Shown here one piece after another: positions 1 to 8,523 of a stretch of 64,000 nt of DNA. The DNA is from Pseudomonadota bacterium (GTDB taxonomy: Bacteria > Desulfobacterota > Desulfobacteria > Desulfobacterales > Desulfobacteraceae): positions 1 through 64,000 of the forward strand of contig JAHJLV010000034.1 in assembly GCA_018821535.1 (NCBI GenBank), read 5' to 3'. The notes beneath the pieces were generated by a model. That model was not told where the DNA came from and did no database searches. It saw nothing but the letters and a program-made list of their open reading frames with translations. Position numbers and translations under genes: made by a program. How positions within the stretch are numbered: position 1 is the first letter of the stretch; every line of letters starts with the position of its first letter.

Positions 1-140
1 ATCCTCCGGAAGGATAAAATATAAAAAGCACAATAAATTACGATACGCAAGCTTTTATTTAGTAATTTTAAGTAGTTAAATGGTATGGAAACCGGGAATT
101 TTAAATGTCGTTGAAGAAACTTTATATTTGTCGTTGATCA
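1..140 (+). mobile_element. Right end of an IS21-type insertion sequence (copy 1)
   Basis: The last 48 bases (93-140) align without gaps to 495-542, and the whole stretch is similar to 405-542, including the shared ATCCTCCGGAAGGATA at its start. Two direct TGTCGTTGA repeats 24 bases apart precede a terminal CA at 140, which fits the multiple terminal repeats and CA ends of IS21-family elements. The element continues beyond the left edge, so its transposase genes are not visible. Confidence 0.6.
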
Positions 141-254
141 GATCCCATGACGACTGCGGCAGCAATTGACAGACTGGTTCATCACAGTGTGATTCTGGAG
201 TTAAACATAGACAGCTATCGAATTGAGCAGGCAAAGAAGGAAAAGGAATTATAA
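141..254 (+). pseudogene. istB: C-terminal fragment of IS21-family IstB helper ATPase
   Basis: Reading from 141 gives 37 residues beginning DPMTTAAAIDRLVHHSVI and ending at a TAA at 252-254. The segment AAIDRLVHHSVILE is the characteristic C-terminal end of IstB, the AAA+ helper of IS21 transposition. Everything upstream is missing: the frame meets a TGA (135-137) just inside the abutting IS end. The fragment is non-functional on its own. Confidence 0.7.
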
Positions 255-542
255 CTGATTATAATGGGGGCCAGCCCCCAAACCCCCGGAGTTTGGCGCA
301 TGATGGACCAAAGTATGAAAAAAAGTATCAGGCCGCACATGAAAGCACGGCCCTCATACTTCGGTCACCTTCTCGGCGCTCAGGTTGCTCTCCAGCATTG
401 CCCTATCCTCCGGAAGGATAAATATAAAAAACATAAAAAAATTTAATTTGCAAGTATTTATTAATGAAATAAACAGGTTATATCTAAATGAAAACGGGAA
501 TTTTAATTGTCGCTGAAGAGAAAAAATAATTGTCGTTGATCA
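141..542 (+). mobile_element. 5'-truncated IS21-type element (copy 2) with intact right end
   Basis: This stretch holds the last codons of istB (141-254), about 240 bases of non-coding 3' sequence, and a right terminus ending in TGATCA at 542. It starts exactly where copy 1 ends. The simplest reading is that copy 1 inserted into the istB gene of copy 2. The remainder of copy 2 should then lie left of the window. Confidence 0.6.
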
Positions 543-808
543 CAGAACGCCACACCTTTCGATTAAGGTCCAACAGAGACAGTAGAGACACGTTATGGGG
601 TTTTTCCAAATTTTGTGTGGACTGAGCACTCCGAATGCCACTAAACGTTCGAATTGTGCGTGAACAATCTCTTTTTTTATCAAAAAGATTGGATAAAAAC
701 CCCAAAAAAAATCCTTTCCAATTCAGAAAGAAGTTTTCTCTAAAAAAAATATCATAAATTCGATAAATATTTCTGACGCTATTCGTCCTATATGTCAGAC
801 AAGTTTAC

Positions 809-2443
809 TCATTCCTTTAATAATTCTCTTTTAATTTCGTTGTACAATATTTCACCTCTTCTAACAGTGCTACTCATTCTATCTGCAAAACCAGTTTTGA
901 AAGTTTCATTTTTTCTATGGGGAACTGCAGAATATTTTTTATTTAATATTGTTTTCCCCTTTGAATTTTTAACTTCTATTATATAATCGACAGTAGTTAG
1001 TGTAGCCGTATCTCCGTAAAAAATATTAGACTTACTATATCTTTCAGTTTTCGCCTCAGCATTAGCATATAATTGTAGTAAACCATGTCGCTCAATTATA
1101 CGAGGATTCAATAAAATCAGCATCACTTTTGCAAATTCGTCACTAAGAAGTTTACTATCCGGTCTTCTTACCTGATATATTTTTTTTGCTGCCTCTATGC
1201 GAACTTTATTAGAGTCATCTGTCTGGGCAATGTGAATCAATTCATCTAATTTATTTAAGTTTTTAACAGCAGCTTTGCGAGTGTCCTCATCTCTTTCTCG
1301 CTTGATAATCTCGAGTAAAGAAATTTGGTTTGTTATCTTTTCGGCTGCAATTTTCCGAACACTGGCAGATTGATCATTTATAGCAATTTCGTAAAGCAAA
1401 TCCTGGTCCATTATCTTTTTTGCAGCGACTTTACGGACAGTGTCAGATTCATCATTTATAGCTATTCTATAGTGTATATGTTGATCAGTTATTTTTTCAG
1501 TTGCATTTTCACGTATATATGCATTTTCGTCCTTTAGGGCTATTCTTGAGAGCAAAGTTTGATCTGTAAGGTTTTTTATCGCAGCTACACGAGCTAAAAA
1601 ATATTTATCGTCTTCGATTATCTCTGTAAGTACGGCCTGATCCGTGCTTCTCTCTATGGCATATTCTCGCACTATTTGATCAGAATATAGATTAGTATTA
1701 TTTTGTTTGATTATCTCAGATAGGAAATTTTGATTTGTAATTCTTTTAACCGCAGCTTCTCTTTTTTTTTGATCTATATCTTTTTCAGTTAGCTTAAATA
1801 AAAGATTTTGGTCATTTATCTTTTTAATAGCAGGTAAAAAAGCGGATGGATTATTACTCGATTTAACGAATTCAAATATATGCGGTTGTTCCTTTTCTTG
1901 ACCAATAATCTCTTCTGCTTTCAGTAGGTTAACTATCTCTTTATAACCTTTATTCGATGCCAAATCTATCGGTGTTTTTCCATTGTTATCTTTAATATTG
2001 ATCTTAGCTTTCGCTTGTAGCAATAGTTTAACAATCTCGGTATGGCCATTGATTGCTGCATTGTGAAGAGGTGTCATGCCATTGTGACCAATTGGATTGA
2101 TATCGGCACCTTTTTGAATAAGCAGTTTTGTAATATCAACGTAACCGTCAGCTGTAGAATTATGAAGAGGGGTGATTTTATTGTCTGTCGCAGCGTTGAC
2201 ATTTGCTCCATTTTCAATGAGCAATCTTGCAATATCAAGATGTCCTTTATAGGTTGCATTATGAAGGGGTGTCACTGTTTTATGTCTTGTGTTGACGTCA
2301 ACACCATCAGAAATAAACTGTTTTACCTTAGAAAGATCCCCATCATAAGATGCATTGATAATGGTCGATGCACATCCCTGGATAAGAATTGCATAGAGTG
2401 TTACTAAACCAACAGCAAAAATATTCAAGAAATTTGTTTTCAT
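809..2443 (-). CDS. Lipoprotein with ankyrin repeats and HEAT-like DQ repeats
   Basis: A signal peptide ending in the lipobox IQGC predicts a lipid-anchored protein facing the periplasm or outer membrane. Residues about 30-175 form five ankyrin repeats (TPLHNA, GHLDIARLLIENGANVN type). Residues about 195-440 hold a run of about 26-residue units of the type ITDQ-x-L-L-x-x-IA-x-(N/K)D-x-x-x-x-VR-x-x-A-x-x-KI, a HEAT-like solenoid. A separate C-terminal domain of about 100 residues may be beta-rich. The ATG at 2443 is preferred over an in-frame TTG at 2455, because GAGA lies 7 bases upstream and the signal peptide is cleaner. It follows the related lipoprotein gene at 2458-3816 by 14 bases, so the two are probably co-transcribed. 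Function is unknown; both repeat types usually bind proteins. Confidence 0.85.
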   Translation of the reverse strand: MKTNFLNIFAVGLVTLYAILIQGCASTIINASYDGDLSKVKQFISDGVDVNTRHKTVTPLHNATYKGHLDIARLLIENGANVNAATDNKITPLHNSTADGYVDITKLLIQKGADINPIGHNGMTPLHNAAINGHTEIVKLLLQAKAKINIKDNNGKTPIDLASNKGYKEIVNLLKAEEIIGQEKEQPHIFEFVKSSNNPSAFLPAIKKINDQNLLFKLTEKDIDQKKREAAVKRITNQNFLSEIIKQNNTNLYSDQIVREYAIERSTDQAVLTEIIEDDKYFLARVAAIKNLTDQTLLSRIALKDENAYIRENATEKITDQHIHYRIAINDESDTVRKVAAKKIMDQDLLYEIAINDQSASVRKIAAEKITNQISLLEIIKRERDEDTRKAAVKNLNKLDELIHIAQTDDSNKVRIEAAKKIYQVRRPDSKLLSDEFAKVMLILLNPRIIERHGLLQLYANAEAKTERYSKSNIFYGDTATLTTVDYIIEVKNSKGKTILNKKYSAVPHRKNETFKTGFADRMSSTVRRGEILYNEIKRELLKE

Positions 2444-2457
2444 GCTTTTTCTCAATG

Positions 2458-3816
2458 TTAATTGGTCATAATTTTTTTATAATGATTACTTTTTTGTAAT
2501 TCGTCAAATAATACTGGGTCGTTTAACCTAACCTTGAACTTATCAAAGAATTCATCCAATGATAACTCTGCTGTATACAGTTTGCTAGGCGTAATCACCC
2601 CTGGGGTAATATAAAAAGTTTCTTTACTTTTACCTCTTTCTTTACTTTTTATTTTTAAATAATAGATTGAAGCGCGATTTTTAAAAATAATATTAAAATA
2701 GATATCTTCAATCTTTACTATAGCACCTTGTCCGAAACCACTACTCCCATATCTTTTTTGTTCATTAGAAGTAAGCATTATAATTCTTGATATACCCATT
2801 TTTTTTATTAACTGAGGATCTTCAAAGATGTATAGAATATCAGAAAGAACTCTTACACGACCCTCTTTATAATTAGTACGCATATTCTCTTTAAGGATTG
2901 ATTCAATACTTCTTCTGTCAGAACCTTTTGATTTCTCAACGGCCATAAGTCTAGCAATTGTATAATTCTTGATGTCGGATAATGAATTGAGTCGGTCATA
3001 GGACTTTATTCCTTTTGATAGCCCTAAATCGTATTGCGAGCGATAATATTTTTCCATCCTATTGGCACAGTTACCTAAAAGTTGATAATAACTGTTTTGT
3101 TGAAAAGCTGGTGCCCCCATAGTATTAAGCAGCATTTTTAAAATTGTTGTATCCCGTATTCCGGCAATTGCATATAAGCGTTCTGTCACACAGTGGCTTC
3201 CATTGCTAAGAACAATTTCAGACAATATATTTTCATCATGATGAAGTCTTGCAATACTATTTATCGCTCCGTTTCGAACTTCAGCAGGTTCCTTTTTATC
3301 AAAAAAAATACTCTCTAAAAGTCTCAGATTTGTTATTTTCCCTGCTGCAATTTCACGCGCACTATCTCTATCAGTCTTTAGAATAATTTTTTCAAGCAAC
3401 TTCTGATCTTCAATTTTGGAAACAGCTATTGTATTATGCTTTTCACCATTTATGGCAATGTTGAACAATATATTTTGATCGTTTATTTTTTCAATAGCTT
3501 TTAGGATAAAATAACTTCTTTTTGATGATTGCCCCTTGTTATTGCCTGGGTCTGTTCCACCATAACTTAAAGCGATTTCTTCCAATATTTTTTGATCAGA
3601 AATTCTATTTAAAGCAAGTTCTCTTAATTTTGTATCGCCAATGTCAGAGCTATCTTGAGGATTGTCAATATCATGCAATATGATGTTTTTTAGTACACGT
3701 GGATCATTTGTGTTCTCTACTTTTTCTGAAGTAGGTTTTGTACTTTGCATGACGCATCCATTAGCAATTATTCCAATCGCAAGGACAATTAGAAGATATT
3801 TAAGATTCCTTTGCAT
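2458..3816 (-). CDS. Lipoprotein with HEAT-like DQ repeats
   Basis: A hydrophobic leader ends in the lipobox IANGC, indicating a lipoprotein. Residues about 60-230 carry degenerate copies of the same repeat as the neighbouring gene (RISDQKILEEIAL, KIEDQKLLEKIIL, KITNLRLLESIFF). The spacing is less regular than in the 809-2443 protein. The remaining 220 residues hold a helical stretch and a final part (IYFNIIFKNRASIYYLKIK) that looks beta-rich. A GAGG ribosome-binding site lies 10 bases before the ATG. It is probably the first gene of a two-gene unit with 809-2443. No enzymatic motif was seen. Confidence 0.8.
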   Translation of the reverse strand: MQRNLKYLLIVLAIGIIANGCVMQSTKPTSEKVENTNDPRVLKNIILHDIDNPQDSSDIGDTKLRELALNRISDQKILEEIALSYGGTDPGNNKGQSSKRSYFILKAIEKINDQNILFNIAINGEKHNTIAVSKIEDQKLLEKIILKTDRDSAREIAAGKITNLRLLESIFFDKKEPAEVRNGAINSIARLHHDENILSEIVLSNGSHCVTERLYAIAGIRDTTILKMLLNTMGAPAFQQNSYYQLLGNCANRMEKYYRSQYDLGLSKGIKSYDRLNSLSDIKNYTIARLMAVEKSKGSDRRSIESILKENMRTNYKEGRVRVLSDILYIFEDPQLIKKMGISRIIMLTSNEQKRYGSSGFGQGAIVKIEDIYFNIIFKNRASIYYLKIKSKERGKSKETFYITPGVITPSKLYTAELSLDEFFDKFKVRLNDPVLFDELQKSNHYKKIMTN

Positions 3817-3897
3817 TTTAATTGATCCTCATAAATTATAAGTTAGTCAGTATTTTAGCAAAACTTACATTTCATTTGCCAATTTGTAAACATATAG

Positions 3898-3966
3898 TGT
3901 GATCCTCCCCCGATATTGTGCACATTGAGTTAAGCCTCTATAATGCAAATTAAGGAGGCAATACGA
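3898..3966 (+). mobile_element. Possible IS3-type left-end remnant
   Basis: The stretch starts TGTGATCCTCCCCCGATATT and ends in GGAGGCAATACGA. This is the layout I associate with the left end and orfA ribosome-binding site of some IS3-family elements. No transposase follows, because the sequence runs straight into an IS21-type end. The call rests on pattern memory only. Confidence 0.3.
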
Positions 3967-3992
3967 AGAGAAAAAATAATTGTCGTTGATCA
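3965..3992 (+). repeat. Third copy of the IS21-type terminal sequence (28 bp)
   Basis: Bases 3965-3992 are identical to 515-542, the outer 28 bases of the copy 2 right end, in the same orientation. The two copies bracket the lipoprotein pair at 809-3816 as direct repeats. The upstream part of the end (TGTCGCTGA) is missing, so it is a truncated or recombined end. Confidence 0.65.
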
Positions 3993-4103
3993 TCTAACAT
4001 CTCCAACTTAATTTTATCTATTTCACAATGGTCTTTTAAGCACTATATAATTTGCTTTGAATTCAGATAGTCAATATTGGAATTTAATTGATTATTCCCT
4101 TTG

Positions 4104-6227
4104 TTACTCAGACTGTTCCGTCTTGAATAAATCGCCTAAATTATCAAGGTGTTCTGGATTCACATTCACCTTATTTTCTATATCGATATCTTTTAGTTGT
4201 CTATTGAGCTCTTCTTCAATCATGTCTTTACCTGCTTTCCTTGAGGATTCCAATTTTTCTTTAAGCAGATCTTTAGTAGTCATCCGTAAGGAATCCATTT
4301 TTTCTGGTGTGTCCTTTGGGGATATCACTTCGATATTGTTTGCAGTGCCAAAAAGAGGTATTACAACGGGGGTGATCGGGTCGCTTATAGTTTCGATTTT
4401 TAAAAATGGCCATAACATATTCGCCAATGTAAGCACAATAATTATACCAATTCGCATAAATTTTGATAATGGAGAAAATACCTCAGGCACTGGGACTGGT
4501 CCAAATTGATTTTCCTTTTGATCGCCAGGAAGAAAACAAATCTGAATGACAAGCCAAATAAAATAAATCTGACCAATAATTGGAATTAATATAAAAAGAA
4601 GTTGTTTACCAGTTCGTCCACGATCATGTAACCGTTTTGTCCAAAGAGCTGATATTGGCCATAATAGCAGGATTGCAGCTCCGATTTGTATAATACCATC
4701 CAACATAAAATCAGTCGTCTGCAAATAAACAAACAAAACAGATATATTGATCAATGATGTTACCATACCAAGGACTAAAGCTCCTCTTAGCCAATAATCA
4801 GAGCGTAAAATTCGCCCATTAAAAGAGAACAATAAATTCACCATATTGGATTTTGTCTTGGAATTTGACATAAACTGTTTTTTTGAACTTGTTGGTTTAT
4901 TATTAATATTTGCATATTCAATCTCATTTTCTGATTGGGAATAGGACAATCGCCCATTGCAGTCTGGGCAAACAAGATATTCTCCGATATCTTGTTTATT
5001 CCAAGAGGTTTGACATACTCCACATTGGTATAGCTCATCTTCTTCAGAAGTTGGTTCTATTTCCTGTTTTGGAATGGTATTTTCTTTCTCACTCAAACTA
5101 TTTTTTGTAGAACTTTTTGAAAGAATTGGATAATCACTTGGTGGGAAATCAGCACTTAGCTCTTGCATTCCAGTTTGAAAATCGCAATTTGTGGTTTCGT
5201 GGTATTCAAGTAATGCTTTAAATTCTTTCAAAAGGGATTGCCGGCATTTGTCGTCTATTTTAAATATTCTATCAAATTGACAACACGGTGGGCTCATTTC
5301 AATAAAATTGCCATTTTCGTCCATTACTTCCTGACTTAGAGATTCGGATTTATCAGCAAAGCATAACCGGACCTCTTCTTTTGACAAAGCATCTTTTATT
5401 CGCTGAACCGCATCGGCATTGTCAAGACCGAAAATGCATTCAAAAACCGCGTGGCCATGGGGTGACACTTTTTTTAACTCATCATTGGTATCAGCTGCTA
5501 CAAAGAGTCCAAACAATCCAGCCGAGGGCTTCCGATAAAATGAAAATGCAATTCGAATAGGGCAATCTTTCAAATAATTAATGTGACCATCTGCTCTGAC
5601 CAGCAAATATGGACCAGGTTTATCATCAGTTCGAAAATATCCGCAAACCCATTTTTGAGACATTAAATTTTCATATTTACCGCTTAATGCCAGGTTGGAG
5701 AACTCAGAATCCTGGTATTCCATATTCTGATCATGCGTTATGATTTGCCGAACATTTTTTTGTTGATTTTCAGCAAAAAACCAGTTTTGAGATTTAGTTA
5801 CATGATTATTTGACTCCGATAAAGAATCATTCGAATGGAAATTGTCCTGCACATTTGTGGTTAATGGATTTTCTGAAATTTTTTCACGAACAAGAATCGT
5901 CACACCTTGGTTATCTTTCATTTTATATTCAAAGTCCCTACCATAAATTCCACCCTTTTCATTTGGTGCTGGATGGTTGCACCCCATTATGAAGGCACCC
6001 GTTTCAAATCGGCAACCACGACCAACATTTGTTGAATCATTTGGAATTGATCGACAGAGTTCATTTTTCAAATAAGAAGATAATATTGGCGAGATGTGTT
6101 GGATTTCTATAAAATTATATTCATCTGGGATAATTTGTATATTAATCGGATGTTGCATCCATGCACCGATGATTGTTATTGTATCATCTGAAAGTCTTTC
6201 AAAGATAGGACAAATTTGACCTGCCAT
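4104..6227 (-). CDS. Zinc-ribbon and DUF805 membrane-domain protein
   Basis: The 707-residue protein has three parts. Residues 1-400 are soluble and unrecognised. Residues about 400-425 form a zinc ribbon (CGVC...CPDC). Residues 464-575 match the DUF805 membrane domain (FNGRILRSDYW near its start, TKRLHDRGRTGK between membrane segments, LPGDQKENQFGP at its end). A further membrane segment (about 593-608) and a charged helical tail follow. DUF805 proteins are usually about 120-residue inner-membrane proteins, so a 400-residue N-terminal extension is unusual. A GGAG site precedes the ATG. It lies on the same strand as the other genes of this cluster but is separated from the next by 226 bases. 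Function is unknown. Confidence 0.75.
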   Translation of the reverse strand: MAGQICPIFERLSDDTITIIGAWMQHPINIQIIPDEYNFIEIQHISPILSSYLKNELCRSIPNDSTNVGRGCRFETGAFIMGCNHPAPNEKGGIYGRDFEYKMKDNQGVTILVREKISENPLTTNVQDNFHSNDSLSESNNHVTKSQNWFFAENQQKNVRQIITHDQNMEYQDSEFSNLALSGKYENLMSQKWVCGYFRTDDKPGPYLLVRADGHINYLKDCPIRIAFSFYRKPSAGLFGLFVAADTNDELKKVSPHGHAVFECIFGLDNADAVQRIKDALSKEEVRLCFADKSESLSQEVMDENGNFIEMSPPCCQFDRIFKIDDKCRQSLLKEFKALLEYHETTNCDFQTGMQELSADFPPSDYPILSKSSTKNSLSEKENTIPKQEIEPTSEEDELYQCGVCQTSWNKQDIGEYLVCPDCNGRLSYSQSENEIEYANINNKPTSSKKQFMSNSKTKSNMVNLLFSFNGRILRSDYWLRGALVLGMVTSLINISVLFVYLQTTDFMLDGIIQIGAAILLLWPISALWTKRLHDRGRTGKQLLFILIPIIGQIYFIWLVIQICFLPGDQKENQFGPVPVPEVFSPLSKFMRIGIIIVLTLANMLWPFLKIETISDPITPVVIPLFGTANNIEVISPKDTPEKMDSLRMTTKDLLKEKLESSRKAGKDMIEEELNRQLKDIDIENKVNVNPEHLDNLGDLFKTEQSE

Positions 6228-6453
6228 ACTTTTCTCCTTTTAAAACAATTTTGTCGGTTTAGATGATTTTTTACAAAAGTTCAGATCCTAACCCAGCACT
6301 ACTGGAGCCCAATCTTTGGGCGGTATTGTATTCAGCTTATAAATTTTAACACCAAAATATTCTGGACAACATTTCCGATGCATAAAATTTCCCCAAAATC
6401 CTTTTTAATTGTCCTGTGAAAAATACTTTATGGCGCATTGTGTCCCCCCGATT

Positions 6454-8337
6454 TTATAAGCTTTTTTCGGAGAATTTGGCTTGAAAATCAGAAAATATAA
6501 TTTTTTCAGATGAATCTTTGTAAACCCATACAAGATATATTGTTTGCCTTGGCTCACCTTCTCTTAAAGCTACGATTGGTGTTCTGACATATGCTGAATA
6601 AGGAGAAGCAAGCTTAAGTAAATCAAAAACAAAGTACAGGCTTTGAGGATCCTCAGCATTTTCGACGAGAAATATTTTAATGTTATGATGTGACATTGAA
6701 TCAAACAGTTCTGGCTCGAGCTTTTTTTGCAGTTCAAACGCTGCTAATTGAAGTTCATTGAGTAACAATGCCGATTTTCCCTCATTGGCAATAAGTACAC
6801 TTAATCCTATTTTATTCGCTGGTATTTCGTAAGGTGTTTCAGAGGATGTGACATTGATGATCTCCGGAGTCCATTCTTTTTCCTTAAGTGAGGTATTTAT
6901 AGGTGTTGCACGAAGTGGACATAATCCAGAATCAGCCCATCTTTTTGCATCTGAGGCTGCGATTTCCAAATTGATCCCATGATTAAGAGCACTTTCCTTG
7001 CACATAAAAATAGGATTTACATGGAAACTGTGGAAACTGATAATTGAATCTGTATTTGCTTGAACTTTTCTTAATTTAGTTGTTAATTCTTCCCACTTTA
7101 AAGCATCCTTCCTTAGTTGAATGATTTCCTCTGTGATTAATAAATATCCTGTTTTTCCGGGAATTAATTCATCTGTTCCGGCGCAAAGGCATTCTCTATC
7201 AGAGCAACGAAATGAAGTTACCTGGACAGGTACTTCGAAATATTTTTCATTTTCCTCGTTCATCATTTTCTGGGTCCAAGAACGTTCACCATGAGCATAC
7301 TTGAGTTTGATTGATGAATTTATTTGGTTAAACAAAAGTTGAAAATCATATCCCTGCTCTGCTCCCGCCACCATGAAAATATCCTTTACAAAGCTATTGA
7401 GATCGTCACCTGAGGCACACAAAGCTGCTGAAATAAGATTTTGGGTTTTAGCTGGATCTTTTATTAATATGCCAGATTTGGCAAGCTCCAATAATTTGCT
7501 TTCTGCCTCCAGGATTTCTTTGCTTTGTCGTGTTGTTAAACCTCCAAAAGAAGGGGCATAAAAAACAATGTCCTTCTTTCCAGACCTACGTCGTATTGCC
7601 TCACTCAATGCTCTGACACCGAGATCATCTCCTTTTGGAGCCATGGCTGTTGCTTCCCGTAAAGCATTAAGAAAAGTGGGTTCATGCTGGTAAAAGATCA
7701 ATCGATTAACTAGATTTTCTAATCGTTCATCTGTTTTAAAATCAACATTGTTTCTATCACTTACGGGGGGGGGCTTTGTTGAAGTAGATTTTTGGGGCTT
7801 TATTTTTCCTGACAAACAGATGATTTTATTTCCACAGGGACACGAAACAAGAATTTCTTTTTCCAGTGTAGGAACTCGTAGTTTCAGGTTACACTCCGTA
7901 CAGATAATGATGTCTTTTTTCTCAGATAGATCAACATTGTGATTACATTGACATTCTTTTTCTGTTCTGCAATCTAAATTAAATAAATTTTTAGGATAAA
8001 AATCTTTTCCCCCCATTCTTACCCATTCACTTTTTTTACCTCGGCGTACCGAAATATAATTTATCTCTCCCGGATTGACCTCAGTTGGGATGTCCTTTGA
8101 AAATTCCAAAAGTTCAGAAATCGTGTATGGTCCTTGTTTGCGCTGTCCTCTTCCAGGCAAAATTATCCACCACTCTTTTTCCTTGGATTGTAATTGGGAC
8201 AAGTCTTCTTTAGAACATTTCTGGCAACAGTCTATATTAGTAAAACCAATAGAAGAATTGATAATCTTACCACAATAATTACATTTGATTTCTTTGGGAG
8301 TGCTTAAATTAATAAATTTTTTGAAAAAATTGATCAA
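6454..8337 (-). CDS. Multi-zinc-ribbon protein with GYF-2-like domain
   Basis: Residues 19-45 hold CNYC...CCQKC, a treble-clef or ribbon-type zinc site. Residues about 52-110 resemble a GYF-2 (DUF4339) fold (WWIILPGRGQRKQGPYTISE). Residues about 128-180 carry two more Cys pairs (CTEC...CPCG). The C-terminal 430 residues, with a further Cys-rich patch (CSDRECLCAG), are unrecognised. There is no signal peptide or membrane segment, so it is probably cytoplasmic. Translation probably starts at a TTG 7-8 bases after GGAGA; an ATG just upstream in another frame stops after three codons. Its strand, spacing and Cys-rich modules link it to the DUF805 neighbour. Function is unknown. Confidence 0.7.
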   Translation of the reverse strand: MINFFKKFINLSTPKEIKCNYCGKIINSSIGFTNIDCCQKCSKEDLSQLQSKEKEWWIILPGRGQRKQGPYTISELLEFSKDIPTEVNPGEINYISVRRGKKSEWVRMGGKDFYPKNLFNLDCRTEKECQCNHNVDLSEKKDIIICTECNLKLRVPTLEKEILVSCPCGNKIICLSGKIKPQKSTSTKPPPVSDRNNVDFKTDERLENLVNRLIFYQHEPTFLNALREATAMAPKGDDLGVRALSEAIRRRSGKKDIVFYAPSFGGLTTRQSKEILEAESKLLELAKSGILIKDPAKTQNLISAALCASGDDLNSFVKDIFMVAGAEQGYDFQLLFNQINSSIKLKYAHGERSWTQKMMNEENEKYFEVPVQVTSFRCSDRECLCAGTDELIPGKTGYLLITEEIIQLRKDALKWEELTTKLRKVQANTDSIISFHSFHVNPIFMCKESALNHGINLEIAASDAKRWADSGLCPLRATPINTSLKEKEWTPEIINVTSSETPYEIPANKIGLSVLIANEGKSALLLNELQLAAFELQKKLEPELFDSMSHHNIKIFLVENAEDPQSLYFVFDLLKLASPYSAYVRTPIVALREGEPRQTIYLVWVYKDSSEKIIFSDFQAKFSEKSL

Positions 8338-8523
8338 GACAGCATCTCCTCAATAAAAAATTAAGAATTCAATTTATATGTGGGTATTGTTAAATCTATT
8401 AGCCTATTCTAATGGATATCGAGTGTCCAAAATCTTGTCAATAAGTAAAAAATCTATTTAGAAAATTTTACAACTCGGCTTTAAGGCGAAATATCAAAGG
8501 ATATTCAATTTATGGTATCATTG

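Noticed and set aside
484..705. 73-codon minus-strand frame at the IS21 right end
   Set aside because: It crosses the element terminus and ends inside the IS end, with no ribosome-binding site or family resemblance.
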